Part shown: positions 25,017 through 32,671 of the stretch, piece by piece
Layout: every line of letters starts with the position of its first letter
Position numbering within the stretch: the stretch's first letter is position 1
NCBI GenBank assembly: GCA_016786885.1
Contig: JAEUVO010000027.1
Coordinates: 20,406 to 84,405 of the forward strand
Source of the DNA: Chitinophagaceae bacterium
GTDB taxonomy: Bacteria > Bacteroidota > Bacteroidia > Chitinophagales > Chitinophagaceae
Direction: 5' to 3'
DNA length: 64,000 nt
Notes under the pieces: generated by a model
Databases searched by the model: none
Seen by the model: the letters and a program-made list of their open reading frames with translations, nothing else
What the model was told of the DNA's origin: nothing
Position numbers and translations under genes: made by a program

Positions 25017-26012
25017 TTACAAGTTTCGTTTACGATCCTCGATTTTAGACAATAAAATATTAAAGAAAATATTCCGCTGTTTTTCGCTGCTCTGGCTTAT
25101 TTGTGTTGATCGCCTTATCAGGTTTTCAAAGTCGCTGTATAATTCTTTACAAAAACTCTCATCAGTTGTAGTGATATAGTTGAGATGACCATAATTGATA
25201 AAGGCGGCTTTTACAAAATCGGTCAGCACCATTATAGTATTGTCTCCCAATACCACCCTGTTGAAAAAGAATTTAAAATTACTTTTCCTGCTTTGGGGAT
25301 CTTCGCCGGGTATGAATTTACAACCATACTCAGCCTGTTGTTTCATGTGATGGACTGTTTCTTCCAATGCGTCATAAATGTCCCTTATATCGGCTGATGA
25401 CTGAAAATGACCGGAGTCTTTCGAAAACTCGATCTGTGAAATAGTACTGTTTATACTTTCTGTATTCCACATTTCAGTTGAAGGTACCCTGGAATATTTT
25501 TTTGTAAGATCGAAACTCATTTGCTCGATATCCGGTGGCAACAGGCCAAAGTCAAATTGCTTATTTTCAAAATCAGGATGCAGTAAGTGTGTCTTCATCC
25601 AGAAGAAATACCGGAAAGCGATCAGGGGCCTGTAATAAAAATTGTGAAAGATGGGCAGGTCTTTCGACATATAGATAATCTCCTTCTGTATAAAATTGCT
25701 GATTGAATCAAGTTGCTCATGTAACCCTGACAGGTATTGCCGGTAGTCATATTGGTGGTTTTTTATCCTGTAATCCCTGAAAAGTATTACCCCTTTCTTA
25801 GCTTCCAGCAACTGATCCAGCGAAAGATTGTAATACTGGCATAAAATCCTCGCTTCGTCCAATACCAGCGGCGTTTCGCCCCTTATACGGCGATAGGCAC
25901 TATCGCTGCTTACATGCAATATCTCAGATATAGTATCAACAAGGGAATCATGCTGAGGCAAAATTTCCTTAATGCGCTGAAACAAAATGTCCTGTGAACT
26001 GGCGGTTGGCAT
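25017..26012 (-). CDS. HTH regulator with large helical C-terminal domain, copy A
   Basis: This is the first gene of the tandem pair. The HTH is LVDTISEILHVSSDSAYRRIRGE (about 22-44) followed by LDEARILCQYYNLSLDQLLEAKKG. The C-terminal part shares order and key residues with copy B: YMSKDLPIFHNFYY, FRYFFWMKTHLLHPDF, TEMWNTESINSTISQIEF, IYDALEETVHHMKQQAEYG and LIRRSTQISQSSEKQRNIFF. Overall identity with copy B is moderate, so the duplication is old and both copies are kept. An inverted repeat TTGCA-N5-TGCAA at 26046-26060 lies 34 bases upstream and is a candidate operator. Confidence 0.85.
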   Translation of the reverse strand: MPTASSQDILFQRIKEILPQHDSLVDTISEILHVSSDSAYRRIRGETPLVLDEARILCQYYNLSLDQLLEAKKGVILFRDYRIKNHQYDYRQYLSGLHEQLDSISNFIQKEIIYMSKDLPIFHNFYYRPLIAFRYFFWMKTHLLHPDFENKQFDFGLLPPDIEQMSFDLTKKYSRVPSTEMWNTESINSTISQIEFSKDSGHFQSSADIRDIYDALEETVHHMKQQAEYGCKFIPGEDPQSRKSNFKFFFNRVVLGDNTIMVLTDFVKAAFINYGHLNYITTTDESFCKELYSDFENLIRRSTQISQSSEKQRNIFFNILLSKIEDRKRNL

Positions 26013-26042
26013 GTGTTGGTTTATGGTTCAGTTCAACATTAG

Positions 26043-26060
26043 TTTTTGCAAAAAATGCAA
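26043..26060. promoter_or_regulatory. Inverted repeat upstream of the HTH pair, candidate operator
   Basis: TTGCA (26046-26050) and TGCAA (26056-26060) form a perfect inverted repeat with a 5-base spacer, overlapping the palindrome TTTTTGCAAAAA at 26043-26054. It sits between the HTH genes and a divergent membrane-protein gene. Function is inferred from position only. Confidence 0.4.
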
Positions 26061-26220
26061 CCTGTCTATGAAGTGAGTAAAAGATACTTGATTTTATGCA
26101 AATCATCAATACCGGGTACATGGTATTTAGTAAAAACTGCAAATAAGGTAAATGTTAAGGCAAAATTCAGTTTCAGGAATTATTTATCGAAACATAATTT
26201 AGGATAATAAATTTAGCACT

Positions 26221-26970
26221 ATGAGAAAAATCTCCACCTGGGCAAAAGCCCACAAATGGCCCGCAAGAATTATCCTTGTCGTTAGCTTGTTGCTACTGAA
26301 TATAACAGGGATACTAACTGGGCTTTTGCTTAAAGACTTGTCAGTTATTATTCCTGGGTCCGTCTTCTTATTGACTATTCTTATTTATGTATGGGCAATA
26401 TTATCTTATCCGGCCAGATCCACCAGGTCAAGGTATGCTCCCGGCCAGTATTATACAAAGCAAAAAACCAGGGATTTTATTCTTGCAGCAACAGCTTTTG
26501 TACTATTTGTATGTATCAGTAATAATAATAAGATTGTTCCTGCTTCTTCCCTGTCACTGCAAGCAGCCACAAATGCACATCCATCCGACAGCCAGGGCAG
26601 GGCTTATAAACCTGTTTGGAAATTCTCCGCTTCGATGAAAGATGAGAATGGTAAAATGCTGAAGTGGAAAGAAAGAAAAAAATTACTCAAAGAGCAAATC
26701 AGGGGAATCAAAAAATCCAATGAGCTGAGTAATGGAGGAAAAGTTGCCCTTACCATACTGGCAGTACTGGCGGCTCTTGGTCTTTTATACCTCGTAGCTT
26801 CCCTGGCCTGCAATCTTTCCTGTAGCGGATCAGATGCGGCGGCGGTTATTGTTGGCCTGGGAGGAGGAGCACTGGTTATTGTATTGCTGGTAGTTGCCAT
26901 AAGAGCCATTTACAATAAGAAAAGAAGAGAATTACGAAAACAGGAAAAGAAGGCTGCTGATGAGGGTTAG
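26221..26970 (+). CDS. Membrane protein with central cytoplasmic basic segment, unknown function
   Basis: This 249-residue protein has hydrophobic spans at about 17-36, 40-60 and 85-103, a hydrophilic stretch with WKERKKLLKEQIRGIKKS (about 140-165), then two closely spaced hydrophobic spans (about 174-197 and 204-227) rich in Gly/Ala/Val, with CNLSCSGSD between them and a basic tail KKRRELRKQEKK. The last 90 residues resemble the C-terminal two-span module common in small Bacteroidota membrane proteins. It is divergent from the HTH pair and followed by a terminator at 27042. Confidence 0.7.
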   Translation: MRKISTWAKAHKWPARIILVVSLLLLNITGILTGLLLKDLSVIIPGSVFLLTILIYVWAILSYPARSTRSRYAPGQYYTKQKTRDFILAATAFVLFVCISNNNKIVPASSLSLQAATNAHPSDSQGRAYKPVWKFSASMKDENGKMLKWKERKKLLKEQIRGIKKSNELSNGGKVALTILAVLAALGLLYLVASLACNLSCSGSDAAAVIVGLGGGALVIVLLVVAIRAIYNKKRRELRKQEKKAADEG

Positions 26971-27335
26971 GCAGTTTTCCGGGCAAAATCCAGCTTATCC
27001 AACTTGAAGGGTTATAAAAAGCGAGGTTCCGCTTCCGGGGTCCCCAAAATTCATTGAGAAAATGGGTTTTGGGGTTCGTTTTATATGTCAAAAATGCTGA
27101 TTTTCACCTGTTTTAGACCTAAAATATTCCTGCATGAAGTTTTCAGGTATTAGTGGAAGATTTGAGAAACTAAAATATCTTTGCGCCGAAACAATCAAAC
27201 CGGTAAATTCATATCTTAGATTGATTTACTGATTGTTAAAGGATAAGATGGGAGAAATCCGGAAAATCCCCAGGAGAAAAGAGTACGGCGCCGATACCGA
27301 AAAGCGACATGAGTAGGTGAACCAAAAAAACTGTT
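26971..27335. other. Intergenic region (365 bases) with a terminator and a promoter core
   Basis: The gap holds the terminator at 27042-27074 for the upstream gene and a TATCTTTG box at 27176-27183 that could start a long leader of about 145 bases for the outer-membrane gene at 27336. No RNA gene or coding frame was recognised. The long leader may hold regulatory structure, which cannot be judged by eye. Confidence 0.4.
27042..27074 (+). terminator. Terminator after the membrane-protein gene
   Basis: Arms 27042-27055 and 27061-27074 pair over 14 bases with two G-U positions and a 5-base loop; TTCGTTTTAT follows. Confidence 0.75.
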
Positions 27336-28004
27336 ATGAAAAAAGTGCTATTCATTTTGGCTGTTTCTGTTCTTTGCCTGCAAATAGATGGCTTTTCCCA
27401 AAAAACAAGAATAGGTGTTACCGCCGGAATAACATCCGCTAATATGTATGGAGAAATTGGTGGTGAAAAAATACAAGATGACAGCAAAACTGGAATCACT
27501 TTTGGGATGCTACTTGATGCCCCAATCGGTAAAAGTAAAATTAGCTTCCAGCCAGGGTTACACTATGTACAAAAAGGAAGGAGCCTGGTAAATACCAACT
27601 CACAAAAAGATTGGATTGCCCTGCGTTATGCTGAACTGCAGGCAAATTTTCTGTTTAATACCGGCGGTGAAAAAGGAAATTTCTTTATCGGCGGCGGACC
27701 TGCTGTTGCACTTGATTTTCCATCAGCCAGGATGTCAAAAACCTTGGTAAGAGACCCAATTGAGTCTGATTACTGGTTAAAAGCGGAAACAAATATCAAC
27801 TTTGGCAAAGAATCAAACTCTGATTTCAAAGGACTGGACTACAGCGCTAACCTGATAACCGGTTACCGACTGAAGAATGGCTTCTCTCTTTCTGTTAACT
27901 ATACTATCGGTATAAGAAATCTTGTTCCGGTTGAGAATGGCAGTGATGAAATCAGGAATCATTGTTTTGGTATCCGTTTGGGCTACCTGGTCAATAACAA
28001 GTAG
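27336..28004 (+). CDS. Outer-membrane beta-barrel protein (PorT-like)
   Basis: A signal peptide (about 1-21, ending GFSQ) is followed by TRIGVTAGITSANMYG, the typical first strand of Bacteroidota PorT-like eight-stranded barrels, and later LDYSANLITGYRLKNGFSLSVNYTIGIRN and a final FGIRLGYLVNNK strand with an aromatic near the end. The length of 222 residues fits. The family is a default outer-membrane barrel in the phylum, and the specific role is unknown. A strong terminator follows at 28023. Confidence 0.82.
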   Translation: MKKVLFILAVSVLCLQIDGFSQKTRIGVTAGITSANMYGEIGGEKIQDDSKTGITFGMLLDAPIGKSKISFQPGLHYVQKGRSLVNTNSQKDWIALRYAELQANFLFNTGGEKGNFFIGGGPAVALDFPSARMSKTLVRDPIESDYWLKAETNINFGKESNSDFKGLDYSANLITGYRLKNGFSLSVNYTIGIRNLVPVENGSDEIRNHCFGIRLGYLVNNK

Positions 28005-28022
28005 TAATAACTTTATATATTC

Positions 28023-28049
28023 AAAAGCCTCCCTTCCCGGGAGGCTTTT
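28023..28049 (+). terminator. Rho-independent terminator after the PorT-like gene
   Basis: AAAAGCCTCCC and GGGAGGCTTTT pair perfectly over 11 bases around a 5-base loop, ending in TTTTT. Confidence 0.9.
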
Positions 28050-28053
28050 TGTC

Positions 28054-28084
28054 TTTGTACCCTTAAAGCTAACCAGTACCTTTG
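28054..28084 (+). promoter_or_regulatory. Consensus Bacteroidota promoter for lysS
   Basis: TTTG (28054-28057), exactly 19 bases, then TACCTTTG (28077-28084) matches TTTG-N19-TAnnTTTG. It starts 5 bases after the preceding terminator and predicts a leader of about 20 bases before the ATG at 28110. Confidence 0.8.
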
Positions 28085-28109
28085 CGGCTTCAAATTATCT
28101 ATACTATTC

Positions 28110-29654
28110 ATGAGTACACAACACTTATCTGAGCAGGAACAATTGCGCCGGGAGAAACTGGCAGAACTGATCATGATGGGCATCGAACCTTACCCTGCTC
28201 CCCTGTTTCCGGTTAACAGCAATTCTGTTTATATAAAAGCTAATTATAAGGAAGAAACCAAAGATCAGTTCCAGGATGTCTGTCTTGCAGGTCGTGTAAT
28301 GAGTGTACGGGATATGGGCAAGGCCAATTTTGCAGTTATACAGGATGCTCATGGACGGATACAATTATATCTTAAAAGGGATGACATCTGCCCGGGAGAT
28401 GATAAATCACAATATGATATTGTATGGAAGAAGCTGACAGATATTGGTGATATCATTGGAATCAAGGGTTATGCTTTTATTACCAAAACAGGAGAAACTT
28501 CTGTGCATGTAAAAGAGTTGACAATCCTGAGTAAGTCTCTGCGGCCGCTGCCAATTGTAAAAGAAGCAGACGGACAAACATTTGATGCAGTAACAGATCC
28601 GGAATTCAAATACCGTCAGCGTTATGCAGATCTTATTATCAATCCTGCAGTAAAAGAAACTTTTATAAAAAGAACAAAGCTGATCAATTCCATCCGTGAA
28701 TTTTTGAATAACCAGGGAGCACTGGAAGTTGACACTCCTGTATTGCAAAGTATTCCCGGCGGTGCCGCCGCCCGGCCATTCGCTACACATCACAACGCAT
28801 TGGATATTCCTTTATACCTGAGAATAGCCAACGAACTTTATTTAAAAAGATTAATTGTTGGCGGTTTCGACTGGGTATATGAATTCAGCCGCAACTTCCG
28901 CAACGAAGGAATGGATCGTACGCATAACCCCGAATTCACCATCCTTGAGTTTTATACAGCATATAAAGATTATTTCTGGATGATGGAAACAACAGAGCAA
29001 CTGCTGGAAAAAGCTGCACTGGATGTTTGCACTACTACCGATGTAATCGTTGGTGACAAAACTATTTCGTTTAAAGCTCCTTTCAAACGCATCAGTATTT
29101 ATGATGCCATCCAGGAACATACCGGCTTTGACGTAAGCCGTATGAATGAAGAACAGCTCCGGTCTGTGTGTAAACAATTACATATACAGGTGGATAACAC
29201 CATGGGTAAAGGCAAACTCATTGATGAGATCTTTGGCGGAAAATGTGAACATAGTTATGTACAACCCACTTTTATTATTGACTACCCGGTTGAAATGAGC
29301 CCTTTGACAAAAAAACACCGTGATAAACAAGGATTGGTAGAAAGATTTGAACTTATCATCAATGGAAAAGAAATTGCAAACGCCTACAGTGAATTGAATG
29401 ACCCTATCGATCAACGGGAGCGATTTGAAGAACAGGTAAAACTGATGGAAAGAGGAGATGATGAAGCCATGTTCATCGATTATGATTTTCTGAGAGCACT
29501 GGAATACGGTATGCCTCCTACTGCAGGAATCGGGTTTGGTATAGACAGGCTTTGTATGCTGCTCACTAATAATGCATCAATACAGGATGTATTGTTATTT
29601 CCTCAAATGCGTCCCGAAAACCGGCAGGAAGCTGCCGGTGAAACAAAAGAATAA
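28110..29654 (+). CDS. lysS: Lysyl-tRNA synthetase, class II
   Basis: This essential enzyme charges tRNA-Lys. An N-terminal OB-fold anticodon domain (about 55-150, CLAGRVMSVRDMGKANFAVIQD) precedes the class II core: motif 1 around FLNNQGALEVDTPVLQ with PGGAAARPF, motif 2 FRNEGMDRTHNPEFT, and motif 3 GIGFGIDRLCMLLT. The length of 514 residues is normal. It has the best promoter in the window and stands alone between two terminator-like structures. Confidence 0.97.
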   Translation: MSTQHLSEQEQLRREKLAELIMMGIEPYPAPLFPVNSNSVYIKANYKEETKDQFQDVCLAGRVMSVRDMGKANFAVIQDAHGRIQLYLKRDDICPGDDKSQYDIVWKKLTDIGDIIGIKGYAFITKTGETSVHVKELTILSKSLRPLPIVKEADGQTFDAVTDPEFKYRQRYADLIINPAVKETFIKRTKLINSIREFLNNQGALEVDTPVLQSIPGGAAARPFATHHNALDIPLYLRIANELYLKRLIVGGFDWVYEFSRNFRNEGMDRTHNPEFTILEFYTAYKDYFWMMETTEQLLEKAALDVCTTTDVIVGDKTISFKAPFKRISIYDAIQEHTGFDVSRMNEEQLRSVCKQLHIQVDNTMGKGKLIDEIFGGKCEHSYVQPTFIIDYPVEMSPLTKKHRDKQGLVERFELIINGKEIANAYSELNDPIDQRERFEEQVKLMERGDDEAMFIDYDFLRALEYGMPPTAGIGFGIDRLCMLLTNNASIQDVLLFPQMRPENRQEAAGETKE

Positions 29655-29686
29655 TTATTGCTTCAATAAATTAATAAACAACAAGA

Positions 29687-29702
29687 GGATGTTGCAACAT
29701 CC
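29687..29702 (+). terminator. 16-base palindrome after lysS, possible terminator
   Basis: GGATGTTGCAACATCC is perfectly palindromic (6-base stem, TGCA loop) and is followed by ATAAAATTTTT. It lies 32 bases after the lysS stop and 39 before the DoxX-like ATG, so it could also be an operator. Confidence 0.5.
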
Positions 29703-29740
29703 ATAAAATTTTTGTAGGTTTCAGAACCAAAACCAATAAT

Positions 29741-30091
29741 ATGAAGCCCTTTATTCCTTCAAAGATTGCAGAAGTTTTATTTGCACTCGTAATTGCCTGG
29801 TTTGGTTATAATCATTTTAAAAATGCTGGCGCAATGAGCGGTTGGGTCCCTGATTACATGCCGGGAGATGCTAAAATCTGGATCTATGTTGTCGGCGCCT
29901 GTTTTGTCCTGGCAGCAATTGCTATATTAACCGATATTCAAAAAGTAATGGCCTGTTATTTACTAGCTGCTTTGTTAATGGTCCTTGCTTTTGCTGTGCA
30001 TTGGAAGGCTGCCGCAAATGGCAACGCTGTAGATTTCTTAAAGAATACTGCGATGGCCATGGCTGCCATCCTGATCGGTAATAAAAAATAA
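29741..30091 (+). CDS. DoxX-like small membrane protein
   Basis: The 116-residue protein has four hydrophobic spans (about 8-24, 46-65, 70-88, 95-112). The segment AIWFGYNHFKNAGAMSGWVPDYMP is typical of DoxX-type proteins, where an N-terminal helix with F-x-G-x-x-H is followed by a VPxYMPG turn. Some DoxX members take part in quinone-linked or redox functions; nothing here indicates a partner. A bidirectional terminator at 30114-30141 separates it from the convergent SDR gene. Confidence 0.78.
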   Translation: MKPFIPSKIAEVLFALVIAWFGYNHFKNAGAMSGWVPDYMPGDAKIWIYVVGACFVLAAIAILTDIQKVMACYLLAALLMVLAFAVHWKAAANGNAVDFLKNTAMAMAAILIGNKK

Positions 30092-30113
30092 TTAATGGTT
30101 AGTGGCCTCTCTA

Positions 30114-30141
30114 AAAACATCCCGCTCAGGCGGGATGTTTT
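30114..30141. terminator. Bidirectional terminator
   Basis: AAAACATCCCGC and GCGGGATGTTTT pair perfectly over 12 bases with a 4-base loop, flanked by A-rich and T-rich sequence, serving the DoxX-like gene and the minus-strand SDR gene. Confidence 0.9.
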
Positions 30142-30146
30142 ATTAT

Positions 30147-30965
30147 TTACACAAACAGATCATTATACAACTGTGCTCCCGGCACCACCGAATAAGTTGA
30201 AAGATCAGTAATACCTTCTTTGGCCAGTACCTGTTCATCAATAAACAGATTACCGGTACATGAAGTTGAAGTTTGGCGTAAAATATAATAAGCGGCGTCA
30301 GCCAAAATATCCGGTGTACGGCTCATATTGGCCAGCATGGCTCCACCCAACAAATTTCTTACAGCGGCCGTGTCAATAGTTGTTCTTGGCCACAAAGCAT
30401 TGGCAGCTATCCTGTCTTTTGCCAATTCCTTAGCCCAGCCTATAGTCATCATGCTCATATTATATTTCGTTATGGTATAGGCCACATGCTTTTCAAACCA
30501 CTTTGGATCAAGATTGATAGGTGGTGACAAAGTGAGTATATGCGGGTTCGCTGATTTTTTTAGATGCGGAATACAGGCTTTGGTTACAAAAAATGTTCCC
30601 CGCACATTAATATCATGCATCAGGTCAAAACGTTTGGGTTCCGTTTGTTCTGTCGTAGTTAAAGAAATCGCAGAAGCATTATTTACCAATATATCTATTC
30701 CTCCAAAAGTTGCAACGGTTTTGTCAATCACATTTTGAACCTGGTCTTCAAAGCGGATATCACATTGCACGGCCAATGCTTTACCCCCTGCTGCTTCTAT
30801 TTCTGCAGCGGCTGAAAAAATAGTACCTCCAAGTTTGGCATTCTCTTCCACACTTTTTGCAGCAATTACAATATTGGCTCCTTCCTTAGCTAATCGCAAC
30901 GCAATTGCTTTCCCAATACCACGGGTGGCACCAGTGATGATAGCGGTTTTATTCGTAAATGACAT
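30147..30965 (-). CDS. Short-chain dehydrogenase/reductase, HSDL2-like
   Basis: The Rossmann dinucleotide-binding motif TGATRGIGKA (about 11-20), the NNAS segment (NNASAISL), the catalytic Tyr and Lys in AYTITKYNMS and the IAANALWPRTTIDTAA loop match the hydroxysteroid dehydrogenase-like 2 branch of SDRs (272 residues), with PPINLDPKWF as a branch-typical stretch. The substrate is unknown. It lies 11 bases after the aldo/keto reductase gene on the same strand, so the two form an operon of NAD(P)H-dependent oxidoreductases. Confidence 0.88.
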   Translation of the reverse strand: MSFTNKTAIITGATRGIGKAIALRLAKEGANIVIAAKSVEENAKLGGTIFSAAAEIEAAGGKALAVQCDIRFEDQVQNVIDKTVATFGGIDILVNNASAISLTTTEQTEPKRFDLMHDINVRGTFFVTKACIPHLKKSANPHILTLSPPINLDPKWFEKHVAYTITKYNMSMMTIGWAKELAKDRIAANALWPRTTIDTAAVRNLLGGAMLANMSRTPDILADAAYYILRQTSTSCTGNLFIDEQVLAKEGITDLSTYSVVPGAQLYNDLFV

Positions 30966-30976
30966 GTATTGATATT

Positions 30977-31966
30977 TTAGTGTTCTGGTAAAACAGGTTT
31001 GGTTTGCACAATATCTTCAATTTTCTGCATCACTTCTTCACTCAGTTTTGGCAAAACTTCCAGTGCTTTCAGGTTTTGCAGTAATTGCTCTTTTTTGGTA
31101 GCTCCGAGTATCGCAGTTGTTACGTTAGGGTTCTTTATACACCAGGCAATGCTCAGTTCTGCCTGTGAAATGCTGAGTTCTTTTGCCAAATCACCAAGTT
31201 TTTTAACCTTACTCAGTAAGTCATCCTTTAGCCAACGATCTTTCAGCCAGTCAAATCCAGTAAGGCCAAAGCGACTTCCTTCAGGAATACCATCATTATA
31301 TTTACCACTTAGTAACCCGGAAGCTAGGGGACTCCAGATAGTAGTTCCCAGTCCAACAGTTTTGAAAACCACTAAGAACTCATTTTCCATTTTATTTCTC
31401 TCCAGCAAATTATACTGTGGCTGCTCCATAGAGGGGCCAATCAATCCATATTGTTGTGCAACCCTGTGTGCTTCCATAACCTCTACCCCGCTCCATTCAC
31501 TGGTGCCCCAATATAAAATCTTTCCTTGTTGTATAAGGTTGTGCATCGTCCATACTACTTCCTCGATCGGCACTTTCTTATCAGGACGGTGGCAGAAATA
31601 TAAATCAAGATAATCTGTTTGCAGTCTTTGTAATGCTTCGTGACAAGCCTCCACAATATGTTTCCGGCTTAAACCAAGCTGGTTAGGTTTGTTTTCCTTG
31701 CCTCTCCACCCCCAAAATACTTTTGAAGAAACAGTGTAGGAAGTCCTGTCCCAGTTTTTCTTTTTTAATACACGACCCATCATCTTCTCACTTTCACCCA
31801 AAGCATATACTTCGGCATTATCAAAAAAATTTACTCCCTGATCATAAGCTATCCCCATCAGTTCATCTGCCACACTATCATCTATTTGTTTATGAAAGCT
31901 TACCCAACTGCCAAAAGACAGCACACTTAGCTGTAAGCCTGTTTTACCCATATAACGATATTCCAT
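30977..31966 (-). CDS. Aldo/keto reductase, potassium-channel beta-subunit type
   Basis: The AKR catalytic set is present: Asp and Tyr in FFDNAEVYALGESE, Lys in SSKVFWG, His in YFCHRPD. The sequence YRYMGKTGLQLSVLSFGSW, the SEWSG segment and PLASGLLSGKYNDGIPEGSR are characteristic of the Kv-beta / YghZ-like branch that reduces aldehydes or ketones with NADPH. The length of 329 residues is typical. The SDR gene follows 11 bases after its stop. Confidence 0.92.
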   Translation of the reverse strand: MEYRYMGKTGLQLSVLSFGSWVSFHKQIDDSVADELMGIAYDQGVNFFDNAEVYALGESEKMMGRVLKKKNWDRTSYTVSSKVFWGWRGKENKPNQLGLSRKHIVEACHEALQRLQTDYLDLYFCHRPDKKVPIEEVVWTMHNLIQQGKILYWGTSEWSGVEVMEAHRVAQQYGLIGPSMEQPQYNLLERNKMENEFLVVFKTVGLGTTIWSPLASGLLSGKYNDGIPEGSRFGLTGFDWLKDRWLKDDLLSKVKKLGDLAKELSISQAELSIAWCIKNPNVTTAILGATKKEQLLQNLKALEVLPKLSEEVMQKIEDIVQTKPVLPEH

Positions 31967-32051
31967 ATATTCTATTCTGAATTTTAATAGACGTTGAACT
32001 CAACAACCGAAGTTAAGCGAAGTTAATAACAGAACTGTGCCGTTATTGTTG

Positions 32052-32630
32052 TTATTCCGGAAAACCGTTTTGTGAAACTTTCATATTGCCGGTAGATTCC
32101 TTGAACATGATCCTGTTAAGATCCTGTGTGGCTTCCAGGCCTTTTCCTCCATAAATGTTTTTTCCAATACCATGATAAGTGGCATACTTATCTGTATAAA
32201 ACATTCGGGTGGTTTGGTCCCACCAAAGATCTGGTGACCTGAGGGTATCACCTTTCAACGTAATAACCACTACACTATCCCGCAAATACACTTTGTTCAG
32301 GTTCTCATAATAGATACCATATTTACTATCCAGCCAGGTTTCTAATTTGGTACTATCATCATAAAAATCACAATGCAGTTTTTTGGGAAACTCGACAGAT
32401 ATAGTATCTCCTGCCATCCTTATCATTAATGGAGCCGTCAGTTTTGCTTTTAATTTCCCGTCCTGGCTCAGGTAACTTTCAATATTGGTGGCCTCTTCTT
32501 TTAATACCACCCTTTTTGTCCAGTCTTGCAATACTTTATCATCATTTTCGCAGGCCATAATAAAAAAACAGCCTGTAATGATATAGGCTGTTTTTACAAA
32601 TGTTTTATATGAGAATGACATGCAAGACAT
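32052..32630 (-). CDS. lptC: LPS export periplasmic protein LptC, lipoprotein form
   Basis: LptC bridges the inner-membrane LPS extractor and the periplasmic bridge. The N-terminus has a signal with ITGCFFIMAC, Cys27 being a lipobox cysteine as is common for Bacteroidota LptC. The OstA-like beta jellyroll is seen in KLKAKLTAPLMIRMAGDTISVEFPKKL, FYDDSTKLETWLDSKYGIYYENLNKVYLRDSVV and LRSPDLWWDQ. It ends an operon after coaX and an outer-membrane gene, the usual Bacteroidota order. A terminator-like hairpin lies inside the signal-peptide codons (32564-32595). An alternative start is the fourth codon. Confidence 0.9.
   Translation of the reverse strand: MSCMSFSYKTFVKTAYIITGCFFIMACENDDKVLQDWTKRVVLKEEATNIESYLSQDGKLKAKLTAPLMIRMAGDTISVEFPKKLHCDFYDDSTKLETWLDSKYGIYYENLNKVYLRDSVVVITLKGDTLRSPDLWWDQTTRMFYTDKYATYHGIGKNIYGGKGLEATQDLNRIMFKESTGNMKVSQNGFPE
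32564..32595 (-). terminator. Terminator-like hairpin inside the lptC signal-peptide region
   Basis: AAAAACAGCCT and AGGCTGTTTTT pair perfectly over 11 bases with a 10-base loop; on the minus strand seven T residues end the structure. It lies within codons 12-23 of lptC and would act as a partial terminator for the upstream genes, if functional. Confidence 0.5.
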
Positions 32631-32671
32631 ACAGATAATCTTGTTAAGCCTTTTGTGAAGGCCTGAAAAAC

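Noticed and set aside
30999..31613. Long plus-strand open frame opposite the aldo/keto reductase
   Set aside because: It is the complement of a strongly recognised gene, is rich in Ser/Leu/Pro/Cys as antisense frames usually are, and shows no family motif.
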